NCBI GenBank assembly: GCA_016716305.1
Contig: JADJWP010000002.1
Coordinates: 2,974,501-3,038,500 of the forward strand
Length of the DNA: 64,000 bases
Direction: 5' to 3'
From: Chloracidobacterium sp.
Lineage (GTDB): Bacteria > Acidobacteriota > Blastocatellia > Pyrinomonadales > Pyrinomonadaceae
The notes below the pieces were generated by a model. That model saw only the letters and a program-made list of their open reading frames with translations, was not told the DNA's origin and ran no database searches. The number at the start of each line of letters is the position of its first letter. Within the stretch, counting starts at the first letter, position 1. Positions 35,802 through 44,630 of this stretch are shown here, one piece after another. The position numbers and the translations under genes were made by a program.

Positions 35802-38081
35802 CTAGTTCTTCGAGCTGACGTTTGAACGATCGCCAACCCCGACAGCCGCAGCATCACTAAGCCCAGCCTCTTTTTTCGTACCGTCAAGCTCAAATTGGAC
35901 GAGCGGCGAAACGAGCAGGTTCTCCGGCTTCGGATTGCCGTGGGCCAGAAGATGAAACTGCGGCGTCTTGCCGGTCAAGGTGGTTATCCGGTGAAGCTTG
36001 TGTCCGACGGCGGGGGTCTCCATGATCTTCTCAACTGTCGGGGCCATCGACCCTACCATTTCCCGCAAGGCAGCGATATTAGCGCTGACGTCACGGTCGT
36101 TGGACACCGGATGGCTTACCTGAACCGGAGCCGATTCGTCCTTCAAGGCTGGATACCTCAGGCCCTGATAATGCGATATATCGTCAGCCAGGGCTTTGAA
36201 GACCGCTGTTGCCGATGTGCCGAAACCGAAATCGATCCCCATCTCGGCCGCGATCAGGCTTGTGATCATCCAATCAGGCTTTGACTGGTGCACCGGATCG
36301 ATCGCCTTTCTTACACGCTGGACGTTACCGGCATTGTTCGTGAATGTTCCGTCGACCTCGGCGAATGACCCGGCCGGCAGAACTACGTCGGCGTAGGCCG
36401 TTGTTTCTGTTTCGAACAATTCCTGGACGACGACAAATTCTTTGTTTTGAAGCAGGTCGGGCTGCTGCAGGCTTCCGGCGATCAGCAAGTAGCCGCAGTC
36501 AAGGGCAACTTCTTTGGTCGAACTGGCGGCGGGCAGCATGTCTATCGCGCCGACCGAATTGTTATAAAGCGGCAGCGGATGAAGCAGGACCCGGCGTCCT
36601 TCGCCCGCAAGACTGCCGGCCGTACCGGCAATGACCGCTTGGGCATAAGGCGAAAGATCGGAGCCACACATGATAACGATATCACCCTGGGTATCGTTGA
36701 GGGTTTTGCGCAGCGCTTCGAGTTCGCCCGCGTCAATTCCCATTTTGTCTGCGGCCAGTGAGTCATTCGAGGCGCCGGTCGCAGCCAGTGCGAAGGCGTC
36801 GATGGTACCAGTGTTGACATGCACGAACTGTGATGCCGTGCGAACGAGATTGATCGGCCGCTCGTTCACGATCAGCAGCTTAGCACCGCCGTTCTTTACT
36901 GCCTGACGCGCCTGTTTTGCCGTAAATGTTTGTTCTTCTTCGGGTTCGCCACCGACGATCACGATCGTCTTGGCATATCGAATATCACGATGAGTGGCAA
37001 GCGGAGCACTCAAATTCGCAAAAAATGCCGACATATCGGCGCGGTCGTCGATTGCGATCGGCCCCTTTACGGCATCGTTCGCAAAGCGTCCGAGGGTGTA
37101 GATCGACTCGTTGGTCAGCCGCGGACTTGCGATCACACCGACCTTTGCTCCTTTTGCAGCGAATTTCTCGGCGATCAACTTTATTGCGGCATCCCACGTC
37201 GCCGGTATAAGTTTGCCGCCCTTTGTATACCGTATCAAGGGTGTTTTGATACGATCGGGATGATTGATGAACTCGTGTGCGAACCGGGCCTTTACGTCCA
37301 AAAACTCACCATTGAGGCCGTTCACATACCGGTCGCGGGCGACGATCCGGTGCACCTCGCCTCCGCGCGAACCGATCGAAAACTGCATTCCGTCTGAACC
37401 GTACACGTCGGTCGTTATCGTCTGATCCAGCTCCCAGGGACGCGTCGCATGGCGGTAAACGCCGTCAAGGAGCGTTCCCGTCGGACAAACCTCGATACAA
37501 TTGCCACATTGCGAGCAATTGAGCCAGCCGCCATAGGTGCCGATCACGGTATTCACGCCGCGATTGCCCGCCTCGATGGCATCTTCGCCCATCCATTCGT
37601 CGCAGACACGGGTGCAGCGTTTGCAAAGAATGCACCTCTGCGGGTCATTGGCCACGATCGGCGAAAGATACTTTTCGGGTTGGACGTTCTTTCTTTCGGT
37701 AAATCGTTCTTCGACATCGCCCCAATCGAAGATCACTTCCTGCAGTTCGCATTCGCCGCCGCGGTCGCATACCGGGCAATCGAGCGGATGGTTGGCAAGA
37801 AGAAATTCGCCCATTGCACGCTGGGCCTTTTCGATCTCGGGGCTTGCGGTCGTTACGACCATGCCGTCGGTGCATTTGATCGTGCATGAGGTCTGGAGCT
37901 TCGGCATCTTGTCGATGCGAACCAGACACATCCGGCAAGACGCCTGCGGCTCAAGATCTTTGTAATAGCAGAACGACGGAATGTTATTCTCGTTCTCGCG
38001 GCATACATCGATGAGCACAGAGCCCTTTTCGACTTCGAGCTCTTTGCCGTTGATCGTGACTTTTATCAGTTCTGTCGACAT
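35802..38081 (-). CDS. nuoG: NADH-quinone oxidoreductase subunit G
   Basis: A 759-residue iron-sulfur subunit of the peripheral arm. The N-terminal ferredoxin domain binds the N1b [2Fe-2S] cluster (IPSFCYYKDLEPQASCRMC...LQTSC), the HPLDCPVCDRGGEC motif binds N5, and CILCKRCTRVC with CSQCGNCIEVCPTG binds N4. The following molybdopterin-oxidoreductase-like domain is inactive, and where some homologues have N7 cysteines this one reads TTDVYGSDGMQFSIG, so N7 is absent. The C-terminal half is divergent. The bTHX-like gene lies just upstream. Confidence 0.95.
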   Translation of the reverse strand: MSTELIKVTINGKELEVEKGSVLIDVCRENENNIPSFCYYKDLEPQASCRMCLVRIDKMPKLQTSCTIKCTDGMVVTTASPEIEKAQRAMGEFLLANHPLDCPVCDRGGECELQEVIFDWGDVEERFTERKNVQPEKYLSPIVANDPQRCILCKRCTRVCDEWMGEDAIEAGNRGVNTVIGTYGGWLNCSQCGNCIEVCPTGTLLDGVYRHATRPWELDQTITTDVYGSDGMQFSIGSRGGEVHRIVARDRYVNGLNGEFLDVKARFAHEFINHPDRIKTPLIRYTKGGKLIPATWDAAIKLIAEKFAAKGAKVGVIASPRLTNESIYTLGRFANDAVKGPIAIDDRADMSAFFANLSAPLATHRDIRYAKTIVIVGGEPEEEQTFTAKQARQAVKNGGAKLLIVNERPINLVRTASQFVHVNTGTIDAFALAATGASNDSLAADKMGIDAGELEALRKTLNDTQGDIVIMCGSDLSPYAQAVIAGTAGSLAGEGRRVLLHPLPLYNNSVGAIDMLPAASSTKEVALDCGYLLIAGSLQQPDLLQNKEFVVVQELFETETTAYADVVLPAGSFAEVDGTFTNNAGNVQRVRKAIDPVHQSKPDWMITSLIAAEMGIDFGFGTSATAVFKALADDISHYQGLRYPALKDESAPVQVSHPVSNDRDVSANIAALREMVGSMAPTVEKIMETPAVGHKLHRITTLTGKTPQFHLLAHGNPKPENLLVSPLVQFELDGTKKEAGLSDAAAVGVGDRSNVSSKN

Positions 38082-38115
38082 CTAATATCTCGGGCCGCAA
38101 AGGCCGCTGGTGAGC

Positions 38116-38256
38116 CTATTTACCCTTTTTCTTGGCCGGTTTCGACTCGACAGCCGGTTTGACCGCGACTGACTTTTTCTTGCTCTTCGGCCGTGTCTTG
38201 CCAAAACTTCCGGCAAATATCTTGCCTCTTCTGCTTCGTTTATCGCCTTTTCCCAT
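38116..38256 (-). CDS. Ribosomal protein bTHX homologue (30S) between nuoF and nuoG
   Basis: A 46-residue very basic protein starting MGKGDKRSRRGKIFAGSFGK, then TRPKSKKKS and an Ala/Pro/Lys tail ending AKKKGK. The N-terminal half matches the small 30S protein THX/bTHX (Thermus Thx begins [20 protein letters not shown]), which stabilises the head of the small subunit. GAGGT lies 11 bases before the ATG. It is 34 bases from nuoG and 22 from nuoF, an unexpected site for a ribosomal protein. The ~20-residue C-terminal extension is longer than in Thermus, similar to other bacterial forms. Confidence 0.85.
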   Translation of the reverse strand: MGKGDKRSRRGKIFAGSFGKTRPKSKKKSVAVKPAVESKPAKKKGK

Positions 38257-38278
38257 AATTACTCGTTACCTCAAAAAC

Positions 38279-39589
38279 CTAGTGTCCGGCCTGATCGCCG
38301 CTGCCATTGGTCTTGTTCAAGAGCCATTTTTTGAAATCGTCCGGAAATTGCTTTACGGCACTCTGGATCGGCCACGCGGCCGCGTCGCCGAGCGGGCAAA
38401 AGCTTTTGCCCTCGATATTGTCGCAAATATCAAGCAGCAGTTGCGCATCCGAAGGCTTGCCGCCGCCAGCCGCGATACGATCGAATATCTTGACAAGCCA
38501 GTCAGTCCCCTCGCGGCAAGGCGTGCACCAACCGCAGGATTCGTGCTTATAGAACTCGGTTAAGTTCTTCGTCGATTCCATTATGTCGACGGTCTCGTCC
38601 ATCACCATCATCCCGCCGGTCCCGAGCATCGAACCGGCTGCGACCAAACCTTCGTAATCGAGCGTGACATTCTTGCCGAGGATCTGGCCGGCGTTCATTA
38701 TGTAAACGCTGGAGCCGCCTGGGATGACCGCTTTAAGCTTTTTATCGCTCCGGAGCATTCCGCCGCAATCTTCCATAATGAACTTTTCCATATCAGCGTA
38801 GCCCATCGGAAGTTCATATACGCCAGGCTTCTTTACGTGGCCGCTGACGGACCAGAGCTTGGTGCCGCCGCTTTTTTCGGTACCGAGGTCCCGCCAGGTT
38901 ATGCCGCCCATTTCGATGATCTGCGGAACGGAGGTGAACGTCTCGACGTTGTTAACGACGGTCGGACACGCATATAGGCCTTCGACCGCGGGAAATGGCG
39001 GCTTCATCCGCGGATGGCCGCGATAGCCTTCAAGCGAACTGAGCAGTGCCGTCTCTTCGCCGCAAATGTAAGCTCCCGCACCGGTGTGCGTGTGAATGTT
39101 CATAGCGAAACCAGAGCCGAGAATGTTCTCTCCGAGCAGGCCGGCTTCGCGGGCCTCTTTCAGGGCCTCGTCCATTACACGGATAAGGTAATTGTATTCG
39201 CCGCGGTAATAGATATACCCCGTTGAGGCACCGAGGGTGTAACCCGCGATGATCATGCCTTCGATCAGGGCGTGCGGGTCGCGCTCGAGCAGATAGCGAT
39301 CCTTGAACGAGCCCGGCTCGGATTCGTCGGCATTGCAAACCACATATTTCGGCTTTGGCGAATCGCGCGGAACGAACGACCACTTCATCCCGGTCGGGAA
39401 GCCGGCTCCGCCGCGGCCTCGCAGCGACGAGTCTTTAACCTCCTGAATGATCGCGTCCTGCGTCATCCCGAACGCCTTTTCGAGCGACTTATACCCGCCG
39501 GTTTCGCGATAGACCTTGAGCGTGTGGCCATTTTCAGTATGGACACGTTTTAGCTGTAAAGGTTCGCAGCCGATTGCTTTGATCTCCAT
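38279..39589 (-). CDS. nuoF: NADH-quinone oxidoreductase subunit F
   Basis: A 436-residue subunit that binds NADH, FMN and the N3 [4Fe-4S] cluster. LRGRGGAGFPTGMKWSFVP is the nucleotide-binding loop, CNADESEPGSFKDR contacts FMN, and the cluster ligands are in SCGWCTPCREG plus the later Cys in GKSFCPLGDAAAWP. Oxidises NADH and passes electrons to NuoE/NuoG. Its upstream neighbour, four bases away, is the 51-residue membrane protein gene rather than nuoE. Confidence 0.97.
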   Translation of the reverse strand: MEIKAIGCEPLQLKRVHTENGHTLKVYRETGGYKSLEKAFGMTQDAIIQEVKDSSLRGRGGAGFPTGMKWSFVPRDSPKPKYVVCNADESEPGSFKDRYLLERDPHALIEGMIIAGYTLGASTGYIYYRGEYNYLIRVMDEALKEAREAGLLGENILGSGFAMNIHTHTGAGAYICGEETALLSSLEGYRGHPRMKPPFPAVEGLYACPTVVNNVETFTSVPQIIEMGGITWRDLGTEKSGGTKLWSVSGHVKKPGVYELPMGYADMEKFIMEDCGGMLRSDKKLKAVIPGGSSVYIMNAGQILGKNVTLDYEGLVAAGSMLGTGGMMVMDETVDIMESTKNLTEFYKHESCGWCTPCREGTDWLVKIFDRIAAGGGKPSDAQLLLDICDNIEGKSFCPLGDAAAWPIQSAVKQFPDDFKKWLLNKTNGSGDQAGH

Positions 39590-39593
39590 GCGG

Positions 39594-39749
39594 CTATTTA
39601 TTTATCCTTTTATCTACTTTTCTCACCAGCCAGAGGAACAATGCGATTCCTCCGATCACGGCCATGCCTATCAGAACCTTGACCACCAACTGCAAGATAC
39701 CGTCGCCGATGGCTTTTCCGACAATTTCTGCCTGGATGAGAGACAGCAT
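39594..39749 (-). CDS. 51-residue single-span membrane protein
   Basis: A short reading frame of 51 residues: a polar N terminus (MLSLIQAEIVGKAIGDGILQ), one hydrophobic helix at about 21-42 (LVVKVLIGMAVIGGIALFLWL in two parts) and a basic tail VRKVDKRINK, predicting a single transmembrane helix with the C terminus inside by the positive-inside rule. Stop is four bases before nuoF, start 24 bases after the SnoaL-like stop, so it fills the interval exactly. No obvious ribosome site. Family not recognised. Confidence 0.6.
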   Translation of the reverse strand: MLSLIQAEIVGKAIGDGILQLVVKVLIGMAVIGGIALFLWLVRKVDKRINK

Positions 39750-39773
39750 CTTGTACGACGTTATCACGACAAG

Positions 39774-40166
39774 TTAGAGACCGAGATCCCTTTCGATAAC
39801 GGCGGTGTCGGTATGTTGGCGAAATTTTACTACCTTTCCGTCACCCAGTTCCCATTCATGTGCGAACGGAACGCTTATGCTCTTGCCCGTAGCCAGGTAT
39901 TTGCCCGAATAGGTGCCGAACGCGGCGACATTGCCATCGCCGCCGTCAACGATCTTGCTTGGAACGGCAGAAAATCCTTCCCATTCGGTGCCGAGCTTCA
40001 TAAAGACGTTCTCGAGAACGGCATTCGGGCCGTTGTATGTTCCGCCATACATAAAGCCTTCGGCCTCGGTCCACGAAATGTTCTCGTCGAACGCTCCCAA
40101 AACTGCAGGGACGTCGCCTTTGGCGAATGCGACGTAAAGCCCACGAATGATGTCGGCGTTGGTCAT
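39774..40166 (-). CDS. SnoaL/NTF2-like protein in the nuo operon
   Basis: A 130-residue cone-fold protein of the SnoaL-like/NTF2-like superfamily: IIRGLYVAFAKGDVPAVLGAFDENISWTE at the N terminus, then YGGTYNGPNAVLENVF, and the strands FGTYSGKYLATGKSISVPFAHEW with GKVVKFRQHTDTA. Members are isomerases, hydrolases or ligand binders; this one cannot be assigned a reaction. It lies between nuoE and the 51-residue membrane protein with gaps of 32 and 24 bases, so is probably co-transcribed with complex I. Confidence 0.85.
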   Translation of the reverse strand: MTNADIIRGLYVAFAKGDVPAVLGAFDENISWTEAEGFMYGGTYNGPNAVLENVFMKLGTEWEGFSAVPSKIVDGGDGNVAAFGTYSGKYLATGKSISVPFAHEWELGDGKVVKFRQHTDTAVIERDLGL

Positions 40167-40198
40167 AGCTATACGTTGAGCCCTTACTTACGTGCGGG

Positions 40199-40729
40199 CT
40201 ACTGACACTCCTCCAAAATCTTGTCCACCTTATCGATTGTGAGATCCTCGTGATAATCGAAGCCGATCTGCATCATCGGAGCCGTGCCGCAGCTGCCGAG
40301 GCATTCGACGAGCGAGACGGTGAACTTGCCGTCCTCGGTCGTTTCGCCGGGGTGAATCCCGAGCTTCGAGCAGATATGGCCGGTGATGTCGGGCTCGCCC
40401 ATTATCTTGCACGAAAGCGTCTTGCAGATCTGTATGTGGTTGCGGCCGACCTTCCGAAGGTTGAACATCGAATAAAAGGTCGCCGTTTCCCAAACGTCGG
40501 TCACCTCGAGGTTCAGGAACTTAGCAAGAAAATTCACACCTGCGTTATCTACATAGCCGCGCTCTCGCTGAATGACGAAGAGCAGCGGAATAAGTGCCGA
40601 GCGGCTGCGGTCCGCCGGGTATTTCTCGAGGTGTGAACGCATTTCTTCGACGACCTCGGGCGAAAACTCGGCCACCTCGCTCGAAACAGTGATCTTATCG
40701 GTGTAACTTGTCGGTGTTGCTGCTGCCAT
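40199..40729 (-). CDS. nuoE: NADH-quinone oxidoreductase subunit E
   Basis: A 176-residue thioredoxin-like [2Fe-2S] subunit (cluster N1a). Ligands are CKTLSC and CLGSCG in the order C-x4-C...C-x3-C. FYSMFNLRKVGRNHIQICKTLSC is typical. ATG at 40729 has GAAGG just upstream; the upstream in-frame codon at 40738 is TTG. It begins five bases from the stop of the coiled-coil gene. Confidence 0.95.
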   Translation of the reverse strand: MAAATPTSYTDKITVSSEVAEFSPEVVEEMRSHLEKYPADRSRSALIPLLFVIQRERGYVDNAGVNFLAKFLNLEVTDVWETATFYSMFNLRKVGRNHIQICKTLSCKIMGEPDITGHICSKLGIHPGETTEDGKFTVSLVECLGSCGTAPMMQIGFDYHEDLTIDKVDKILEECQ

Positions 40730-40734
40730 AGCCT

Positions 40735-41025
40735 TCAATGAGCATCTTGCTCTAAAATATCGACCCGATTTTCAAGTAACGTTAATCGTTGAGTATCCTT
40801 GATCACTACACCCGCTACGTCTTGAAACTGTCCGCTGACCACCCTAACTTCACCAGATATTTTTCGAATCTCCGCAGAATTTTCATCTACCTTTGCTTCA
40901 AGTCCATCGAACCTTGACTCAAGTCCATCGACTTTCGATTCAAGGCCGTCAACCTTCTGGATAACGGTTGAAAGTAACCGCATCACCTCAGACTTGAATC
41001 GATTGTCCGAAATCTCTTCCGCCAT
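40735..41025 (-). CDS. Coiled-coil protein between nuoD and nuoE
   Basis: A 96-residue soluble protein made almost entirely of heptads. Residues 24-47 contain three near-identical units (VDGLESK, VDGLESR, FDGLEAK), and the second half continues with NSAEIRKISGEV...LTLLENRVDILEQ. It has no complex I counterpart. It starts nine bases after nuoD and ends five bases before nuoE. It could be an assembly or scaffolding factor; a similar short coiled-coil type occurs widely with varied neighbours. Confidence 0.75.
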   Translation of the reverse strand: MAEEISDNRFKSEVMRLLSTVIQKVDGLESKVDGLESRFDGLEAKVDENSAEIRKISGEVRVVSGQFQDVAGVVIKDTQRLTLLENRVDILEQDAH

Positions 41026-41034
41026 TTTTCCCGT

Positions 41035-42255
41035 TTAACGGTCGATCTCCCCCAACACAATATCCAAACTCCCAATGATCGCCACAACGTCCGCGACCAT
41101 TTCGCCTTCGCTCATAACGGGAAGAGCCGACAGGTTCACGAAGCTCGGCCCGCGAAAGTGGACGCGATCGGGCTTTGGCCCGCCATTCGATTTCATATAA
41201 ACACCAAGTTCTCCTTTTGAGGCCTCAATTGCGTGGTAAACCTCGCCGGGCGGAACGTTGAATCCTTCGGCAACGATCAGGAAATGGTGAATTAGCGAGT
41301 CCATATGCTTACGCATATCGTCCCGATCGGGCAGAACCACTTTTGGGGCATCGGCCTTGATCGGCCCGGGTTTTAGCCTTTCAAGCGCCTGCCGGACGAT
41401 CTTATAAGATTCGACCAATTCACGCATCCTGACCTTAAATCGCGACCAGACATCACCGTCGGGCTCGGTCGGGATCTCGAAATCGTACGTTTCGTAGCCC
41501 GTGTACGGATTGTGCCGCCGAAGGTCAAGTTCGACGCCCGAACCGCGAAGGCACGGCCCGGTGAGTCCCCAATCGATGGCATCCTCTTTTGAGATGATGC
41601 CGATACCTTTTGTCCGATTCTGCCAGATGGTGTTTCCGGTTATGAGCGTATCGAACGTGTTCAGGGCATCAGGGAAATTCTCGAGGAACTGCGTTACACG
41701 ATTCTCAAAACCGGCGGGCAGATCCATCATCAAACCGCCTATGCGGAAATAGCTCGGCGTCATGCGTCCACCCGAAGCCGATTCGATGATATTAAGGATC
41801 TTCTCGCGTTCCTTGAACGTGAACCAGAACGGCGTCATCGCTCCCATGTCGAGACACGACGTCCCGAACCAAACCATGTGCGACGCGATCCTCTGAAGCT
41901 CGCACATCAGGACGCGAATGACCTGAGCCCGCTCAGGTATCTCAAGCCCGAGAAGCTTTTCGGCCGCCATCACATATGCAAGGTTGTTGCCGAGCGGATT
42001 GAGGTAATCCATCCGGTCGGTGATGACAATGCCTTGCTGATATTTCTTATATTCGAAGAGCTTCTCCATTCCGGTATGGAGATAACCAATATCAGGGATG
42101 GACTTTATGACAAGTTCGCCATCGAGTCTGAGATCAAGCCGAAGCACACCATGGGTCGAAGGGTGCTGCGGGCCCATCGACAGAGTCATCTGCGACTCAA
42201 GCGCAGTATCCATCACATCGACGTCGGATTGAAGATTTTCAACTGCAGTTGCCAT
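41035..42255 (-). CDS. nuoD: NADH-quinone oxidoreductase subunit D
   Basis: A 406-residue 49-kDa-type subunit related to NiFe-hydrogenase large subunits, which forms the quinone site with NuoB. MGPQHPSTHGVLRLDLRLDGE carries the quinone-head histidine; YLHTGMEKLFEYK, RVLMCELQRIASHMVW and LRGSGVELDLRRHNPYTGYE are conserved, and it ends GSLDIVLGEIDR. Not fused to NuoC. Next upstream is an exported protein gene instead of nuoC. Confidence 0.97.
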   Translation of the reverse strand: MATAVENLQSDVDVMDTALESQMTLSMGPQHPSTHGVLRLDLRLDGELVIKSIPDIGYLHTGMEKLFEYKKYQQGIVITDRMDYLNPLGNNLAYVMAAEKLLGLEIPERAQVIRVLMCELQRIASHMVWFGTSCLDMGAMTPFWFTFKEREKILNIIESASGGRMTPSYFRIGGLMMDLPAGFENRVTQFLENFPDALNTFDTLITGNTIWQNRTKGIGIISKEDAIDWGLTGPCLRGSGVELDLRRHNPYTGYETYDFEIPTEPDGDVWSRFKVRMRELVESYKIVRQALERLKPGPIKADAPKVVLPDRDDMRKHMDSLIHHFLIVAEGFNVPPGEVYHAIEASKGELGVYMKSNGGPKPDRVHFRGPSFVNLSALPVMSEGEMVADVVAIIGSLDIVLGEIDR

Positions 42256-42261
42256 TGATCG

Positions 42262-42891
42262 TTATGTATCCATCGTCACGACGATCTCAAAGAAGCACGG
42301 CCCTTTCTCAGGATCGAGTTTTTCATTCGTAAAGGCTGCAATAATGTCGAGAGAATCGAAGCAGCCGCCGTTATTAGTGAATTGTCCGTTATCGAACGCT
42401 CCTCTCAAGTCGTCATGCCATTCGGAACCGTCGACGATAGTACCTGTTAGCAGCCTCTTACCGTTGAAGTCGATGTGCCGGTATTCAAAGGTTAACAGAA
42501 CCTTTCCCGCGGTATCGATTCCTAGCTGACGCTTGGATTCAAGTTCAAACTTGCTGCTTCTTCGTGGATCGGCATCTACACTCTTCCATTCGATTTCCTG
42601 TGATCCTTTCGGAGCAAACAGTTTGATTATCGATTTAAGCGAGTCGCGAACGCTGCTGACGCCCGGTTCGGAAACCACAAAGACTCCAAATCCAAACTCG
42701 GAGTTCTTCGCGAAAAAGAGCCGATCTTCAGTTTTGCCGGCAGCCAGAACTTTATATCCTTCTGGACACTTGAACGTAAATGTTCCGCTGGCACAACCAG
42801 AATTCCTAGTCGACGTTTTTGCCTGCGCGAACGCGCCTGAAGCAACCGCGAACACGAGTATAATCAAGAGTCCTGTGTTTCTGATCCTCAT
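42262..42891 (-). CDS. Exported protein of unknown function between nuoC and nuoD
   Basis: A 209-residue exported protein with a signal peptide (about 1-23, ending SGAFA|Q). Four cysteines in the mature part (SGCASG, FKCPEG, GGCFDS, GPCFFE) could form two disulfides. It has a beta-rich character with no catalytic motif. The start codon abuts the nuoC stop (TAAATG), so it is translationally coupled, and nuoD starts six bases after it. Family not recognised. Confidence 0.75.
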   Translation of the reverse strand: MRIRNTGLLIILVFAVASGAFAQAKTSTRNSGCASGTFTFKCPEGYKVLAAGKTEDRLFFAKNSEFGFGVFVVSEPGVSSVRDSLKSIIKLFAPKGSQEIEWKSVDADPRRSSKFELESKRQLGIDTAGKVLLTFEYRHIDFNGKRLLTGTIVDGSEWHDDLRGAFDNGQFTNNGGCFDSLDIIAAFTNEKLDPEKGPCFFEIVVTMDT

Positions 42892-43371
42892 TTAGTTCAT
42901 GCTGTACGGCTCGTAGCCGCGGAGCGGATAATCTTTCCTCAATGCGTGTCCGTCAAAATCCGACGGAAGCAGGATCCGACGCAGATCGGGATGTCCCTCA
43001 AACTTTATACCGACGAGGTCGAACGTCTCACGCTCGTGCCAATCTGCAGTCCGCCAGACACCGGTCACACTCGCGACCGTTGGGTCGTCCTCGGAAAGCA
43101 ATACCTTTAGCCGCAGGCGGCCATAATGCCTTGTTGAGAACAAATGATAGTTCACCTCGAACCGCGGATCTTCCTCGGGTCCTCGATCACAGCCGCAAAG
43201 GTCGGCGAGCATATCGAAATCGTGTTCGTCACGAAGGAAATAACACGCCTCTCTAACGCTCTCGCGCGGAACGAAAACTGTGACCTCGCCAAATGCTTCG
43301 ACAACGCTTTCGACGTACGATGGGTCCCTTTCCTTGAGCTTTTCTACGATTGCGATGAGCTTTTCAGTCAT
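42892..43371 (-). CDS. nuoC: NADH-quinone oxidoreductase subunit C
   Basis: A 159-residue 30-kDa-type subunit. Signature ERETFDLVGIKFEGHPDLRRILLP and the closing LRKDYPLRGYEP are diagnostic. It docks on NuoD and NuoI in the peripheral arm. Separate from nuoD, with an exported protein gene inserted between them. Confidence 0.96.
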   Translation of the reverse strand: MTEKLIAIVEKLKERDPSYVESVVEAFGEVTVFVPRESVREACYFLRDEHDFDMLADLCGCDRGPEEDPRFEVNYHLFSTRHYGRLRLKVLLSEDDPTVASVTGVWRTADWHERETFDLVGIKFEGHPDLRRILLPSDFDGHALRKDYPLRGYEPYSMN

Positions 43372-43458
43372 AACACAAAAACCTGTATCCGCACACGAAA
43401 ATGTCCTTTCCTAACAGCTCAAACGCTTGCTATATGTAGCGTGAGCCTGCAAGAGAAT

Positions 43459-44106
43459 CTAGGACGACCGCCGACGTTCATGACGCGACGGGATCGAATA
43501 CGGCCGAGAAACCTGATTTTGGGCGACTTCGATCTCCATTTCACGTTCGAGAGCCGTTCCCTCTGTGACGGGAAGTGTTCCCGGAACGATCGATTCACGG
43601 GATTCGGCCTCATAGGTGTCAGGGCGATCCAGCACCGACTCCTTCATTATTTTTTCCTGGAGCATCGTGATCGCATGGACAAGCATTTCAGGTCGGGGCG
43701 GACACCCCGGAACATAAATATCTACCGGAACGATCTTGTCGACACCTTGTACGATCGCGTAATTATCAAAGACACCGCCCGAGGTGGCACACGCTCCCAT
43801 CGAAATAACCCATTTAGGCTCAGGCATTTGATCGTAGATACGACGCAGGACGGGAGCCATCTTTCGCGACACTCGGCCCGATACGATCATCACGTCGGCC
43901 TGCCGCGGCGAAGCCCTAAAGGTCTCAGCCCCAAACCGCGAGAGGTCATTGCGAGCCGAAACCGTATTCATCATCTCGATCGCACAGCATGCAAGGCCAA
44001 ATGTCGCCGGCCAAAGGCTGCTCTTTCGTGCCCAGTTGACGACGGCATCGAGCTTGACGGTCACAACGTCAGGCAATGATTCGAAGATCTTGTTTTCTAA
44101 ACCCAT
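43459..44106 (-). CDS. nuoB: NADH-quinone oxidoreductase subunit B
   Basis: A 215-residue subunit holding the terminal N2 [4Fe-4S] cluster. The ligands are the tandem cysteines in LACCAIEMM, ISMGACATSGG and VPGCPPRPE. The last ~45 residues after MLQEKIMKE form a charged extension absent from compact homologues. Starts six bases after nuoA; 87 bases separate it from nuoC. Confidence 0.97.
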   Translation of the reverse strand: MGLENKIFESLPDVVTVKLDAVVNWARKSSLWPATFGLACCAIEMMNTVSARNDLSRFGAETFRASPRQADVMIVSGRVSRKMAPVLRRIYDQMPEPKWVISMGACATSGGVFDNYAIVQGVDKIVPVDIYVPGCPPRPEMLVHAITMLQEKIMKESVLDRPDTYEAESRESIVPGTLPVTEGTALEREMEIEVAQNQVSRPYSIPSRHERRRSS

Positions 44107-44112
44107 GGCATT

Positions 44113-44601
44113 CTAGGCGGCCCTTTTCTCTGTTTCTACTGACGAACGTCTTTGCCGCGACATCTCTTTAGCCTCAGCACGAGCTTCGGCTCGCGCCTGT
44201 TCGCCCCAATCGAAAACGCCCTTTTTCCAGACAAAAATGTATGCAACTACGAGCGTCCCGAGGAAGAACATGATCTCGAGGAAGGCGATCGTGCCAAATG
44301 CGATACCAGAGATCTGCTCCTGGCCGAGCAGGTATTTGAACGCTACCGCAAATGGAATGATGAAAAGGACTTCGATATCGAACAAAAGAAAGATAACGGC
44401 AACGCTGTAAAACTTTATAGAGAACCTGCTTCGTGCGCCGCCGACCGGATCCTTGCCGCATTCATAGGGCATCAGCTTGGTGGCAGTTCGCTTCCGCGGC
44501 CCGATCAACTGAGTGACGATCAATTGGCTGGCGGCGAAGCCGATCGCAACAACGAACATTAGCCCTATTGGGGCATAATCCATCAGGCTGAAGCTAGACA
44601 T
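44113..44601 (-). CDS. nuoA: NADH-quinone oxidoreductase subunit A
   Basis: A 162-residue, three-helix subunit. MPYECGKDPVGGARSRFSIKFY is the conserved loop with the accessible cysteine, followed by FLLFDIEVLFIIPFAVAF. The C-terminal ~35 residues are a charged tail (EARAEAKEMSRQRRSS) longer than in E. coli. GAGGAG precedes the ATG. First gene of the nuo operon. Confidence 0.96.
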   Translation of the reverse strand: MSSFSLMDYAPIGLMFVVAIGFAASQLIVTQLIGPRKRTATKLMPYECGKDPVGGARSRFSIKFYSVAVIFLLFDIEVLFIIPFAVAFKYLLGQEQISGIAFGTIAFLEIMFFLGTLVVAYIFVWKKGVFDWGEQARAEARAEAKEMSRQRRSSVETEKRAA

Positions 44602-44630
44602 TGATCTCCTCTGAAAGGTGCTCGAGCGAA

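Noticed and set aside
39516..40205. Open frame of 229 codons on the plus strand
   Set aside because: It overlaps nuoF, the 51-residue gene and the SnoaL-like gene on the other strand and encodes nothing recognisable.
43144..44079. Long open frame (311 codons) on the plus strand
   Set aside because: It is antisense to nuoC and nuoB, whose cysteine motifs and family match are clear.
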